Positions 10,836 through 22,440 of a DNA stretch of 64,000 nucleotides are shown here, piece by piece. How positions within the stretch are numbered: the first letter of the stretch is position 1; every line of letters starts with the position of its first letter. The DNA lies in the NCBI GenBank assembly GCA_914767885.1, contig CAJZBQ010000036.1, positions 1,178,001 to 1,242,000 of the forward strand, in the 5' to 3' direction. The stretch is from Blepharisma stoltei (taxonomy: Eukaryota > Ciliophora > Heterotrichea > Heterotrichida > Blepharismidae). A program made the position numbers and the translations under genes. The notes below the pieces were generated by a model. It had not been told where the DNA came from. It searched no databases and saw nothing but the letters and a program-made list of their open reading frames with translations.

Positions 10836-13144
10836 ATGGAGGTCTTCTTATGCTTTAAGGAAAATTGCTCCCAACATCCTGAATTTATCTGCAGATGCGC
10901 TGAGCCAATAACTTTTATATGCTCTATTCATATAGCAGACCACATATCATTAACATCATCTAATCATCATATAGAAAAATTATATTTTATTCCAAATGAG
11001 ACCTCCAAAAAAGTAATTGTGAATTTTTTGAATGAAAAGATAAATTCATTAAATGAAATGTCAAGAAAAATTTATGCGAAAGAAGTTGAAAAGTATAATC
11101 GTTCTATGGAGCTAAGAACAAGTATAAGCAAACAAATTCATGAAGATTCCAAAAAACTTAAAAATATAATAGAAATGATCAGAAATACAGAAAATGTGAC
11201 CAAGTTTGAAGAGGATCCTTTAAAGAAATTATTAGTCCTTTCGCCTGAAGAAGCTCTAGAGAATTTATGCTTTTTTAATTATTTATTGATTATTATTGGC
11301 AAATAAAAAGCTATTTCGCTCTTATAATAATGCAAAAATTAATATAAATTAATGCATAAATATAATAAAATAAATAAAAAAATTTAATTCAAAATGATGA
11401 GTATTTTAATGAAATGGATGAAAATAGAGAAATCGATTATATAGTAAAAAGCCTAGTTAAAAAAGAATTTGAATCGACTAATACTAGGATCAACAAGCTG
11501 GAAAACGAAAATAAAATACTGCACGAAAAAATAGAAAAATTTGAAAAAGAAAAATTGCATATTGAAAAAATTGAGAAAAAATACAAAAGTTATATTGATG
11601 AAATGAATGAAAAAATCCAAAAATTAAGTGGCTACATTGACCACCAAAAAGGATTAATAAAATCATTAGAAACAAGATACAATTTTTCTTCACAAGCTTT
11701 AGACCATATGGCTACAGAAAGATGTGGTGCTACCCTTTGGGTTGATGTAAAAATCAATTGCCCTGCCAAACTTTCAATATTAGCTGCAAGCCTAGTAGAA
11801 TCTTCTGAAAATATAAAGAAATCTTTAAGTGAGCTTAGAGCTCTTGAAAAAGATATAACTAAGTGGACTAGATCTTTGCATGAAATTATTACTATGTCAA
11901 ATAGCCAAGAAATGTGTGAAATCCCAAGTATTGAAGAAAGAATTTATTACTGTTTTCGTAAGCTGGAAGAAATTAAAGGTGAACTACAAAGCAATATAGT
12001 ATGGGTTCAAAGCTATAGAAACCAAGCCAAAAAAAATAAGGAAATTACAGGAGCAATAAATATTCTAAATGACCTAGACAGCGATTTAGCAATTTGTGAA
12101 AATCTTGATAAATCTTTTTCTCATAGTCATGAGAAAGTGCAGAGATATAAAGATTTTTTTTATCAAAATAATTTCAGGAATATACAAGCGTTTAATATGG
12201 GAAAATTATTTTCTTTTAAAACTAGAGAAGTATTGGCTAATGGAGAAAAATCTAGAGAAACTTTCCTTCAATCAATAAATATATATTGCTATAGACTAAT
12301 TTGTATATAAAAAATATTTATTCCGAGCACGATTGCTTGATTATTTTATATTATAATTCAATAAAATAATGTATAGAAAAACTAGAAAAAGAGGAAATAA
12401 AACTGGAAATTCAAAAAAATTTATTAAGCACTTCAATAGCTTATATGCCAGACAATGAATTATTTTTATATGGAAATGAAGAAAACGGGATACCCAGTGG
12501 GCTCTGTTTTATTTATAATGTAATAAATAGCAGAATCCAAATCCTTCCTGAAGGTCCTAGTTCATATAATTCAGGCTCAGCTTATTATAACAATTCTGTA
12601 TATATATTTGGAGGGCAAGATACTACTGGAGACTTGCCAATTGCTTTAAAATTTGATTTAATTGAAAGAAAATGAATATTTTTACCTCCAATTCCTGAGC
12701 CATCATCCCTATGCTCTTGTCTGCCATTTAATGAAAATTTGCTATTTTCTGGTATAAACCATGACAAATTATACCGATATAATATTAAAGAAGAAAATTA
12801 CTCAATTATTGATATAGATATAGTAAAAGATTCCACAAAAATTCTGATGTCAGCTAGAGGCAAGGCCTATATAATTGATTGCCAAGGATTAATTTATGAA
12901 AGTAATAGAGGTGATGAAAACATATGGGTTTCTGTAACAAGTGCCTCATTGCCCAACTTCTGCTATATCTTGATGAAATGATTGATTTTTATTTAGATTA
13001 ATAAGAAAAAAATATTAATATATGTATTAAAAGCAATATCCGATTCAAAGGATTTTTTATGATGATAAATTGTATTTTACTCATAAAAATGGAGGAGTTT
13101 ATGAATTTTTATTTGATAGAGGATCAATTTCTTATAAAATATAA
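10836..13144 (+). CDS. B-box-like zinc finger / coiled-coil / kelch-like protein, paralogue 1
   Basis: The N-terminus has a C-x4-C...C-x-C...C-x2-H pattern (CFKENCSQHPEFICRCAEP...CSIHIADH), a divergent B-box. A long coiled coil follows (residues ~190-330, rich in E/K/I heptads), then kelch-type beta-propeller repeats (YNNSVYIFGGQD, LPPIPEPSSLCSC, FYDDKLYFTHKNGGVYEF). Three TA-bounded IESs interrupt it. After removal the exons join smoothly: SPEEALENLIQNDEYFNEMDENRE, YRLICIEKLEKEEIKLEIQKN and SLPNFCYPIQRIFYDD. Such proteins often serve as ubiquitin-ligase adaptors or cytoskeletal scaffolds, but no specific function can be assigned. The paralogue at 23603-24940 is shorter and IES-free. The start at 10836 aligns with the paralogue start. 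Confidence 0.75.
11266..11384 (+). other. IES, 119 bp, in kelch-type paralogue 1
   Basis: Flanking direct repeat AATTTA at both ends. Removal joins LSPEEALENL to IQNDEYFNEMDEN, matching LGPEECKESIQYWKMPE in the paralogue. Confidence 0.85.
12304..12371 (+). other. IES, 68 bp, in kelch-type paralogue 1
   Basis: Direct repeat TGTATA at both borders. Removal joins IYCYRLICI to EKLEKEEIKLEIQKN in frame; without it the frame ends at TAA. Confidence 0.82.
12964..13036 (+). other. IES, 73 bp, in kelch-type paralogue 1
   Basis: TA-bounded. Removal gives SASLPNFCYPIQRIFYDDKLYF and continues to a TAA at 13142-13144. Confidence 0.8.
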
Positions 13145-14632
13145 TTTAAAAAAAAGAAATTTATAAATCTTTATCATAATAGCTCATATAGTCTCCAATA
13201 GTGCTAATAGCCATATTTCAGCTTAAATATCCTGAAAAATATTCAGCCAATCGCTGCATAATGCAGCATCTTTATTCACAATGATCTTTTTTTATAATTA
13301 TTAAGTGTCAGTGTCAGCAAATAACTTGCATAAATTTAATAATAGAGAAAAGGCTGCTATCGATATATATTAAGGAGCCCGCTTAATTTATAAAGTGCTC
13401 TTTATATTAAATCCATTCTCATCGCTATACATTTTGGCAAAATAATTCTAATACATCTTAAAATATATAAAAAATTCCCTAGCTTCCCATTTTTAAATTG
13501 GAACTGCTCAATTTATGGACTTATTTTAGAGTGAAGTTAAATGAAGCACACTGTACTTTTTTCAACCCCCTTCTAAAACCTACTGTAATTTTTTCAAAAA
13601 TGGTTTTTTGGTATGAAAAAAGTACAAATGGGGCACTTTTTGAATTTTAATCAACCATATCAATTATCAATAAAAAATTTTTAAAAAATCAATTAAGAAA
13701 TTAATCGACCCAAAATGATAACTTTGCCTATATGGTGCTTTACTTCTCTTTCCCTTTATATAGAATTATCTATAGATAAAATTTTAGTTTGGCAAAATCA
13801 AATTAAGTATCAAATTTAATTACTCCCCCATACTTGATCGAATTAACCCCCGTCGTTCGATCAAGGACCGCGGATTAAAAATTTTTGTAAAAAAAAAAAT
13901 TGGAGACATTTTGGGGACGGCAAAAATATTGCAAGGCGCTGCAAAAACGGCAAGGCCAATAAAAAAATGGAAAAGCCAAGCAAAAAAATGCAAAACTTGC
14001 AAATTTTTGCAAGTTTTGCAAAAACACTGGGAAGAAGTGCAAACAATTTCAAAAAAAGCAAAGCTATGCAAAATTTAAAAAAAATGAAAAATTTCGGCCC
14101 AGGCCATAGGAAGCAGTCTTTTCCCTGTAGCTGTCGAAGAAAAGCATTTCAACACCCAATAGACTCAAGGAGCTGATCCATGGAGTCAAGCTACTCCAAT
14201 CACCTTTCACATGGCTAAATCCATAGCCTACCACTCAAGACTGAAGCCGCAAGGCAAAGAGGAGACAGAAGGTACCAGAGTGGCACCCACTTTCAGGGGA
14301 TAGACCCTCTGGGCTGGATTGTAAAAGTTGTAGAACCTTCCGTATTGGAGGTTTTTGGTGACTGCGTCACCAGCATGGCTAGCACCTGTCTTTAATAACC
14401 TAACCTAATCTAAAAGATTAAATTTTGTTCCTATTTAAAATGATTAATTTATCCAAAAATTAGAAATTTTACCGATATTTTGTTCCAATTTAAAAGAACA
14501 GAGTAATAATACCAAATTTCTCTATTAAAATGAATTTCAAGCTCATATATAAAAATATTCCTTACTTGTTGCAAAATTCCTTTAACCACTATCCAAGTAT
14601 AATAAGCATTTTCAATGGAGATAATAATTTAA
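13145..14632. other. Intergenic region with an F2-like end and a SINE-like element
   Basis: A ~100-bp imperfect inverted repeat lies around 13548-13655 (arms share TGTACTTTTTTCA). At 13821 an F2-like terminal sequence starts (TACTCCCCCATACTTGATCG, then CGTTCGATCAAGGA at ~13854), but no matching second end is seen, so it looks truncated. The K/N-rich ORFs here are low-complexity AT/GC-skewed sequence. A SINE-like copy follows at ~14096-14415. Confidence 0.5.
14096..14415 (+). mobile_element. SINE-like type 5 element, intergenic
   Basis: GC-richer block ending in a TAACCTAACCTAATC tail. Its interior (GGCTTCAGTCTTGAG / GACTGAAGCCGCAAGG region, and TCTGGGCTGGA) is homologous in reverse to 62290-62570. 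Its target duplication was not identified. Confidence 0.65.
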
Positions 14633-15910
14633 ATGTCAGGACTTTCAAGCCTCGAGATCGACGTATTCGATCGCCACATCACTGATCTCATGCAATGCAA
14701 GCCTCTCGCAGAGCTCGAGATCAAACTTTTATGTGAAAAAGCCAAAGAAATCCTTGCTGAAGAATCAAATGTCCAAGCTGTCAAATGTCCTGTCACAGTC
14801 TGCGGAGATATTCATGGCCAATTCTTTGATTTGCTAGAATTATTCAGAATTGGTGGCAAAGCGCCTGATACTAACTATTTGTTCACTGGCGATTATGTTG
14901 ACAGAGGATACTACTCAGTCGAAACAGTCTCCTTGTTAGTCTGCTTAAAAGTCAGATATCGCGACCGCATTACCATTACCCGTGGAAATCACGAATCAAG
15001 ACAAATTACGCAGGTTTATGGGTTTTATGATGAATGTATGAGGAAATACGGAAATGCAGCGGTCTGGAAATATTTCACTGATCTTTTTGATTATTTGCCG
15101 GTCACAGCGCTTATTGAAAGCCAAATTTTTTGTCTCCATGGAGGATTGTCGCCTTCTATTGATATAAATTTGTATTTAAAATAAATTGATAAAAATTTCT
15201 TTTAAAAATCATATTGGGAAATTTAAGGGAAAATTTTATACGTTAGATCATATCAGACAGCTCGATAGAATACAAGAAGTCCCACACGAAGGGCCAATGT
15301 GTGATTTATTATGGTCTGACCCAGATGGGAGATGCGGATGGGGTATTTCACCTCGTGGAGCTGGATATACATTTGGCAAAGATATTTCAGAGCAATTCAA
15401 CCATACCAATAACCTGACTTTAATAGCGAGGGCTCATCAGCTAGTAATGCCAGGCTATGACTGGCAGCATGAAAGACATGTTGTTACGATCTTTTCAGCG
15501 CCTAATTACTGCTATAGATGTGGAAACCAAGCTTGCATCTTAGAAATTGATGAAAACTTGAAATATACTTTCCTTCAGTTTGACCCAGATCCTAATTTCC
15601 CCTAAAGAATGAGTAAGTAAAACCATTGGAAAAATGTTTAAAAGAAAAATTTTTAATATAAGTTTTTAGAGAAAATATTTTTATATATATTAATTATTAT
15701 AAAGAGTATTTAAAGACATCTTGCATTTCAAATAAATTAATAAAATTAAATTAAAAAAATATATCGAAATTTTTTTTGATATTTATAGGATTTTTTTAAA
15801 AAATAATTTTCCCCTTTTAAGAAGGAATATAAAAATCTAGCTCCTCTAAAGATGGGAGTAAGCAAAATGAGCCTAACCAAGTAAGAAAAACTCCAGACTA
15901 CTTCTTATAA
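14633..15910 (+). CDS. PP2A-C: Serine/threonine protein phosphatase PP2A catalytic subunit, two IESs
   Basis: Almost colinear with PP2A-C. Metal-site motifs GDIHGQ, GDYVDRG and GNHE are present, followed by HGGLSPSID and the C-terminal tail [11 protein letters not shown] with the methylatable leucine. The tail lies 254 bp beyond the first apparent stop and is recovered only after IES removal ([25 protein letters not shown]). The other IES splits SPSID and [10 protein letters not shown]. The assignment to PP2A rather than PP4/PP6 rests on [40 protein letters not shown] and the TPDYFL end. It is convergent with the OSCP gene, ends 115 bp apart. Central phosphatase of signalling and the cell cycle; it works with A and B subunits not seen here. 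Confidence 0.95.
15163..15238 (+). other. IES, 76 bp, in PP2A catalytic subunit
   Basis: Removal keeping one TA restores [17 protein letters not shown] exactly as in PP2A. TATA is repeated at both borders. Confidence 0.95.
15593..15846 (+). other. IES, 254 bp, before the PP2A C-terminal tail
   Basis: Without removal the protein stops after FDPDPNFP. With removal it reads [25 protein letters not shown], the canonical tail. This shows that the apparent truncation is an IES effect. Confidence 0.88.
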
Positions 15911-16025
15911 TTCATGAATAAAAATAGGTTATTCCTTTAATTATCGCGAATAATAAGCTGTCATAGAGATGCTGGTAGCTAGCTTAATATTTAATTCAAG
16001 ATTAATCTTCTTGTTAGATTAACTA

Positions 16026-16934
16026 CTAGACGGCCAAGTTGCCGACTTCTTCTTTGATCTTCGCTAATCTTGATCTCAGAGACAAGTCCATGAAAGCAGT
16101 AGGATAATAAAGCTGAAGCCCACCAAGGATGCTTGGGTCAACATCATAACTAAGCTCGTATTTCTTTGTCTTATCGTGATCTTGTAAAGCTTTTTGGACA
16201 TCAAGCTTTTCAGTGTCAGATAAAGGAGTGGCTGATACTACTTTGACTGTTTCCTTTTTCTCTCTTTCTTTTAATTGGTTCTCAAAGCTTTTTGCGATAT
16301 CTGGGATTTCAAATAGACGCTTGCTGACTAGTAAAAGTTGGATGAGCTTCTTACTACCTTTATTTAAAAAGAAATTGTTTATGAAATAAAAGATGCAAAG
16401 TTTGTGTAAATAAATTCTGCTTACGTAACTATTTGAAATAGAATAATTATATGCTAATTAGATTTTTGCTGCGTCAAGTTGGTGCAGGAGTTATTTAAAT
16501 AAAATTTATTTTGCCGTGAAAAATGAAAAATGTCACAGTAATTCCTGCCAAAATGGAAACTTTACTGATATTTGTTCCAATTTAGCGGAAGGGAGATTTA
16601 GTGGTATCAGTGAAATTAGCTTTGTCTCCGAGTTCTTCTAACCTTGCTATAAAAGAATCTCGAATAAACCCATAAATAATTCTTAAATAAAATATATAAA
16701 AAAAAAAATCTTTTTCTATATGATAATGAGTAAGATTTCATTGACTTTAGTTTTCTTTATGGTTGGGTCAACAAGAATTGCTTTGAATTCAGGGGATGTA
16801 TTGTGGAGTTCAGTGATAAACTTCATATCTTCTGAAACCTTCTCAATTTCTCCATGTTCTCCAGCTGCTTTAAAAATTGTCTGTGCATAGCGATCACTGA
16901 GAAGACTAAATCGTCTGAATACTTTAGTTATCAT
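16026..16934 (-). CDS. Mitochondrial ATP synthase OSCP (delta-type) subunit
   Basis: It starts at MITKVFRRFSLLS, a short basic mitochondrial presequence. The OSCP core follows (DRYAQTIFKAAGEHGEIEKV...LVDPTIKKTKVNEIL, then NFFLNKGSKKLIQLLLVSKRLFEIPDIAKSFENQL) and the conserved C-terminal part VDPSILGGLQLYYPTAFMDLSLRSRLAKIKEE. Stop TAG. The peripheral-stalk protein links F1 to Fo. One 351-bp IES splits VNEIL and NNFFLNKG. A longer in-frame start at 16961 exists but would spoil the presequence. Confidence 0.88.
16380..16730 (-). other. IES, 351 bp, in OSCP gene
   Basis: TA-bounded. Removal restores VNEILNNFFLNKGSKK. It contains a stretch resembling intergenic sequence near 14460 (GATATTTTGTTCCAATTTA), so part of it is repetitive. 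Confidence 0.82.
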
Positions 16935-17073
16935 ATTTATTAACATCCACCATTCCATCACTTTGTTTGAATAATAAGCAACTCTTCTTATTAGAAATAA
17001 CTAAATCATTTTAAGCAAAATTCTTTCCCTTAAAGCGATTTAATAGAATTTTGCTCTGTGCATAAAAACTTTC

Positions 17074-17473
17074 TTACTACTTAGCTAAAGTACCCAAAGT
17101 GTCTTTTCTCTTCAGCAGGATGATTTAGGCATGCATAAGCTCATCTTTTAGCTTCCAACTGGTGATGTCAGCAGCCATCTTGTCTATCCAGCATTCCAGA
17201 AGACGCACCCGTCAGGCCAGAAGGCACACTTATCGTGTTACCTCGCCCGAACTTGACTCCTGCGCGTGTTCCACCTAAGGATCACCTCCTCGGGTTTATT
17301 AAGCAGAAAACCATATGCCTCTTAATATCCTAGACCAAAGAAATACCCTATGCAATACTCCATATTGGTGTTGTGGATAAAGGTCCATGTGGAAAACTGA
17401 ACCCTATAATAATAAAAGCGAAGGAAGGAATAGTTCTCAGAGAGAACTAATTCCACACTGAGCCATTTTATTA
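17074..17473 (-). mobile_element. SINE-like type 2, intergenic, with 15-bp target duplication
   Basis: Flanked by TGCATAAAAACTTTC (17059-17073 and 17474-17488). Read on the minus strand it starts ATAATAAAATGG, folds into a hairpin closed by TTTTATTATTATAGGG, and shares the GGAGGTGATCC...CGCGCAGGAGTCAAGTT...ACATCACCAGTTGG blocks with the copy in the dehydrogenase gene. It lies between OSCP and the DENND4-like gene. Confidence 0.85.
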
Positions 17474-17630
17474 TGCATAAAAACTTTCAAGTTAAATATG
17501 CCATTATTAGCTGAAAATTCTCTATAACTTTATTATCACTCTAAATATGAATTTTTCATTTATTTTTCACAAATAAAGCATTGCTTAAACTTATCATATT
17601 AAATTAACCTTAACATTATCATAAAACTGC

Positions 17631-20600
17631 TTACGACCTACTCATACTCCTCATCTGTGGCATTTCTGGGATTTCTTGATTTATATGCTCATCATATCCT
17701 TCATTTTCCATTCTTTCTTTATAAGGACTTTTCATTACTTTTTCATGATTTTCGTTCCTGAAATTCTCTATATAAGGCTGGAAAAGCTTTTTCAAGCTCA
17801 TATTTTTTATCGAACTTTTAGTGGACTGGTTGTCGCTTGCAATGCTGGAGGTCCTTGATTTATTTCTTCTGTTCATAAATCCAAAGATTTTATTATCCAC
17901 AAAACCTGTATATGAAGCATTTGAAGTGGAGCTGGCCCCACTGATACTGCTGGAGTCAGAGATAGACTCGTCAACTGAATTTGAGGCATAATCACGATTA
18001 GGCTTTTCTGGCCGCTTTGAAGGGGATTTCTCTTTTGAAGGGTATTTTGGCTGCTTTAAGCTTTCAGCGATGATTTCAGGAAGGGATTCCATATCAAGGC
18101 CAGGGTTTAAGAAAAAGCTGGGGAGTTTTAGCAAATCAAAATTTAAGGCCATGTTTCAGAATAAAATTTTATGTCTATCACACAAGTCTTTAGCCAGCAA
18201 AGCTCGCTCTCCATGAGTATATATAAGATTTTCCAGCTCTTTCCTGATAATCGGTGGGCTTAAAAACTCAACCGAAACTGTATTAGAAGCTTCAATATTT
18301 TTATCCAAAATCACTAAAAACCTCGCCACAAATTTTGCTTCACAGTTCGGCTGTGGACATTTTGTAGTATAATTTGAATATGACCGTTCCCATCCCATCA
18401 TAATATCTTCCTGTTCTAAGGTATTTGAACAATTAGGACAATTATCCTCAGCTACATACATACAATTATTCATATCTAAGCTTAAACATATACTTCCTGG
18501 TGGCAGATCGCTTAAACTCAGAACATTTTCTGCTTCTTTTTGCAGTTCTTGGCCTTCTGCAACTGCAGTTACATAAACTCCATGTGTGCAGGCATCAGGC
18601 TCGATCCCTTGGTTTTTCATTCTTTTAAATAATGATAAAACCCTTTCTCTGAGCCCACAATGCCCACATGCCTCAATTAATTTTCTATAGATTTCTTCGT
18701 CAGGCTTATTAGCGTTTTTCTTCATAGTGTCCATAATGCAAAGGGCTAAGTCCATTAGTTGGTCGGAGTATTGTTTATATCGTGGCATACAAGCAGTGAA
18801 AGCCATAAACCAGACTCGATAAATTGTGGTCATTAAGAATTTTCCTCATTCAATTTGGGTCATTCTCATTAACATGTCGTCTTTTAGTAGTAAAGTGGGC
18901 TTTGGGGCTGCGTTTACAGCAAGCTGTTGGACGCGCCGGGGCTCAATGAAATTGCTTTCATTTAGACGTGGAAAACTGTCGTATTGAAAGACCATTCCAG
19001 GCTCAAAGCCGATATCATTGGCGTATAAAGCTGGGAGGGTCTCTTGAGGATAATATGGTTTTACGAAAAATGGGTCATTTTTAGTCCTTTTAAACCGACT
19101 TGAGTCATCAAAATAGTTAAGCTCGTATTGGTTGTCAGTAGGAAAATAGCGGCTTTCGATGAAGCTTGCAAATAGTGAGGTTTCTGTTACCTTAAACAAA
19201 AAGTTTTCAGGTTTGTTACTTTTGTGATAATTTATACCATTTTTAATTAATTTAAATACTATTTTATTATACTTAAGCTAAATTTTATATAAAAAAAAGA
19301 TAAAAATGACAGAAAAATAAGGATAATTTCCCAAAACTCCTTTAAAAATTCTGCAGTATTAAAACACTGCCTAGAATCCGCTACTTTATCCCCTGTTTTA
19401 TTCGGCATCAAAAAATACCTCTGATAATTCTTCAACAAATGTGCAAAAAACTCAATAAATGCGTCTTTAATCTGATAAGGATTAAAATTACACTCTTCTA
19501 AGTCCCTTATAACAGAGTCAAAAGCTTCATCAGCTGTTTCTCGAATAGGATCTTTAGGTGAATAAATATTAGCACACTTCATTAGTCTGCTTATTAAGCC
19601 TCTTTGTAGTTTATCAGGAAGCCTTGGCAGTGGCTCTCTACTTTCAATTCTGCCTGTATCCAAATCAACCTTAACAGCGTCGACTGGGATTTCAAGTTCT
19701 TTAGTAATCATAGATGGGGATACACCAATAATATAAGGGAAAATTGTCTCTATATAATTTTTCAGTGGCATTGGAAGAATTGGGATAAGGACTTGTTCCC
19801 ATCTGAATGGAAAAATCAGCTGGGTTAGGGCTATTGAGGTATAGGTCAATAATGCCTTGTGCTGAGAAATCAATAGGACTTTTCTCTCCACAAGTACACA
19901 GCTCCATACTGAAACCACGTCATTTATAGGGAGACACCTAAATAGGTACTCTAGACAGGTGTCAGGCAAATAAGGCAAATATTTAGGAGGAGGCCGAGAA
20001 AAATATAGTCTTTTGTTACCAATGGAATATTGTACTGTGGTCACTCCTTGATCTGGTAATGGCACTTCTTGTATTAAATTACAAATAACCCTTTCAATTG
20101 GAACTTCATAAGTGGATAAATGTAGCCTATAAATCTGCTTCAAAATTTCTCGGTATTGGTCAATAAAAGGCCAATTTGATATTAAACAAATCGCTTTGGG
20201 CATATACACTTTATTTGTGGCGTCTTGTAGAATATGTATTTTCTATATAATTAAATAGGATTTTATATTAATAATAAAATAATTTTTTATTTTTATAGGT
20301 AAAGGTATAAAATATTTGAAATTTTTTCATTGATTTGTTCGTAAAATATTAGACAAGTCACATACATTTTTTTAACCCTCCCGGTAGATTCATTTGCTGA
20401 TGATAAAATAAAAGAAAATACCTTTGGAGCTTCTTGTTCTTTGGTTAATATAATTCCTTCACTAAAGCAAAACATATTGATTGCTTGGGATAAGGGGTTG
20501 TCTGGATGGTCTTCTCGAGGAAATTTTTCTATTAGTTCTGCTTTTAGGACAGTTGAGAGAGGGTCTTTGAGATTTTTGAAGCAGAGAAATGTGTCTTTAC

Positions 20601-21521
20601 TTTTGCCTAATGGGAAATTTATGATATTTTATATAAAATTTATGATTTTTTAGCATTTTATATTTGTATATTTCTATAAAAAAAGAATATTATAATTACT
20701 TATGATAGCAGAAATCAGATATTTGCTGAATATATATTGATAATTATCAGGTATAACAGCCACTTTTTTTAGTTCTCCTTTCGCGTTTTGCTGTATTGAA
20801 GCAGCAACCATTTTAATATCAACTATCGGCATTCCAGGTGTCGTATCTGTATATGTACACGTCATTACAAGCCTGAGCCCATCCATTTGTTTCGCATTTA
20901 ATAAAAGTGTGATATCATAATTTCCACTATAATAATGATGGTCATTTTCTGTATGACTGTACCTATGCTGTGCAGCTTTATAGTAAAAACTTTTTTTTTT
21001 TTTCATTAAAATTATGAATTTTTGTATAGAAAAATTCATTTTTCGATAGATTTGGCAGTCAAAAAATCAGTGAAAAAGATAAATTAATATTAAAAAATGC
21101 AATTTACAATACTACCTATTAATACGGGAACCGGTTCTAAGCAATGTGTGACTGGGATTTTTATGTATTCGCCTTCATACTGCATATAGTAAAGCTCAAT
21201 TCTTGATATTGACCGGCCTGTCCATGAAGCACGAGTGTGACCATTTACCCGTCCGTATACAATTTCAAGCCAAAGTCGTTTACCATCTCTGCAGGCAAGT
21301 TCATAAAAATTAAGAAATTCTGTTTTATTCGACATAAGGACTTCATCTTCGTTAATTACTCTAAGTCTGAGGCTTGAAATGGCATTTTCGACTGAATATT
21401 AATTACTTCCTGTATAAACTTCAGCTTTTTCTCTGTCAGAAGGAAGAGTAAATGTAGTTATAGGGAGGTCTTCATTGAGTCCATATACAGCAAAATACTC
21501 AAATAATCGAGGAACTTCCAT
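17631..21521 (-). CDS. DENND4-family Rab guanine-nucleotide exchange factor, paralogue 2, with four IESs
   Basis: Same architecture as the plus-strand copy: MEVPRLFEYFAVYGL..., uDENN (MPKAICLISNWPFIDQYREILKQIY), cDENN (MPLKNYIETIFPYIIGVSPSMITKELEIPVD), dDENN (VADSRQCFNTAEFL...), PPR-like LFKRMKNQGIEPDACTHGVY, zinc-binding CPNC...EEDIMMGWERSY...CPQPNC, and a Ser-rich tail ending MPQMRSMSRS. Four TA-bounded IESs interrupt it, none at a site used in paralogue 1. One in-frame TAA occurs at ~21398 (TGSN-stop-YSVENA) with the frame intact on both sides, so this is either an error, a lesion, or read through. Confidence 0.82.
19233..19342 (-). other. IES, 110 bp, in DENND4-like paralogue 2
   Basis: Removal gives NTAEFLNYHKSNKPENFLFKVTET, matching VEDFLNSHKSNKPESLLFKLTET in paralogue 1. 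Confidence 0.9.
20237..20307 (-). other. IES, 71 bp, in DENND4-like paralogue 2
   Basis: Removal gives EKISNILHILQDATNKVYMPKA, matching EQLSNQLYIMQNEINKVYMPKA. Confidence 0.9.
20620..20730 (-). other. IES, 111 bp, in DENND4-like paralogue 2
   Basis: Removal gives DNYQYINFPLGKSKDTFLCF, matching IGYSYINVALGKNKDSLLCF. Confidence 0.9.
20979..21112 (-). other. IES, 134 bp, in DENND4-like paralogue 2
   Basis: Removal gives EPVPVLIGKAAQHRYSHTEN, matching EPVPIYIGIKSAHQFSHREN. Confidence 0.88.
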
Positions 21522-22123
21522 ATTGTATATACAAGTTATGCATTTTGAAAGGTTTAGTTGGAATTGATTTGGATTTACAATGGGTGCTGAGTTTCAGGGT
21601 TTTATTTGTAAGGAATTATTATTTAAAAAATAAGCAAATTGGAAGGTAATTTTTGATAAATAGTTTTTGGACTATATGAATAAATAAATAATTTTTTTTT
21701 CTTGCAAAGAATTTTAGCTGCTAAATGGCGCCATCTGATAATTAAACTATTTGAGATGGCAGTATTGGGATTTTTTATGGATTGCCCTGTAGAAATTTCA
21801 AGCCATTTTTATAATGGTTTATTAATTGGAAAGCTATATATATATTTTTTTTGGATTCTTTATGCTGATATTATGAAAAACTGTTAAGCTAGGTGAATTT
21901 ATTAATATGAAATTTAACTAAATAATAAATTCTTCAAATCTTTTAAATACATTTTGTCTATAAATGGGGTTTCAGTAGTAAAAACTACTTAAGTGCTAAT
22001 TAATGCTTGCATTATTAATAATTAATATTTAGAATTTCACGACCTATGCGCTTTTATCCCGTCTTAACACTAGGATCAATTTAAGCTAGACAATATAAAA
22101 TAATTAAAATTTTAGTTAAAAAG
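21522..22123. other. Intergenic region, nothing recognised
   Basis: AT-rich, about 600 bp upstream of the DENND4-like gene. No conserved ORF or repeat seen. Confidence 0.4.
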
Positions 22124-22353
22124 TTATGTGGTGTTGTTGTTTGAGTCCCTGTTGTAGGCAAAGGCTAATGATGTTTCTGGTGTTTTAGCTTGAGTGATAT
22201 TAATACAGTAAGTCCCGCCTTGAGATTTGAAAAGGAAAGAATTTCGGCAATTTCTTGCACTTTTTATTTTGTTTAAGTTGCTTACTATTACTTCTGCAAC
22301 TGACTGATCGATTGAGGATTCTTCGCTTTCTGCGTCTTGGTGATTATTATTAT
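22124..22353 (-). CDS. Unidentified coding fragment, C-terminal part
   Basis: An open frame ending in TAA with balanced composition: NHQDAESEESSIDQSVAEVI, VSNLNKIKSARNCRNSFLFK and QGGTYCINITQAKTPETSLA, ending NNNTT. It is open from the stop codon back to ~22370. A further coding-like stretch in another frame (HFLGLLNSHKHYAKESLRSL) runs upstream to ~22430, where a SINE is inserted. No family recognised. It may be the last exon of a gene whose 5' part was lost or is hidden by germline inserts. Confidence 0.4.
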
Positions 22354-22440
22354 AGCTTAAGACTCCTTAAAGATTCTTTAGCATAATGCTTGTGACTATT
22401 TAATAGACCAAGAAAATGCCAATTTTATGAAATGGGTAGT

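Noticed and set aside
13820-14071. Phe/Leu-rich and Lys-rich ORFs on both strands
   Set aside because: Low-complexity GCAAAA-type repeats; no initiation context, homology or element function.
15186-15605. PP2A appearing truncated after FDPDPNFP
   Set aside because: The canonical TPDYFL tail is present at 15878-15910 after a 254-bp IES.
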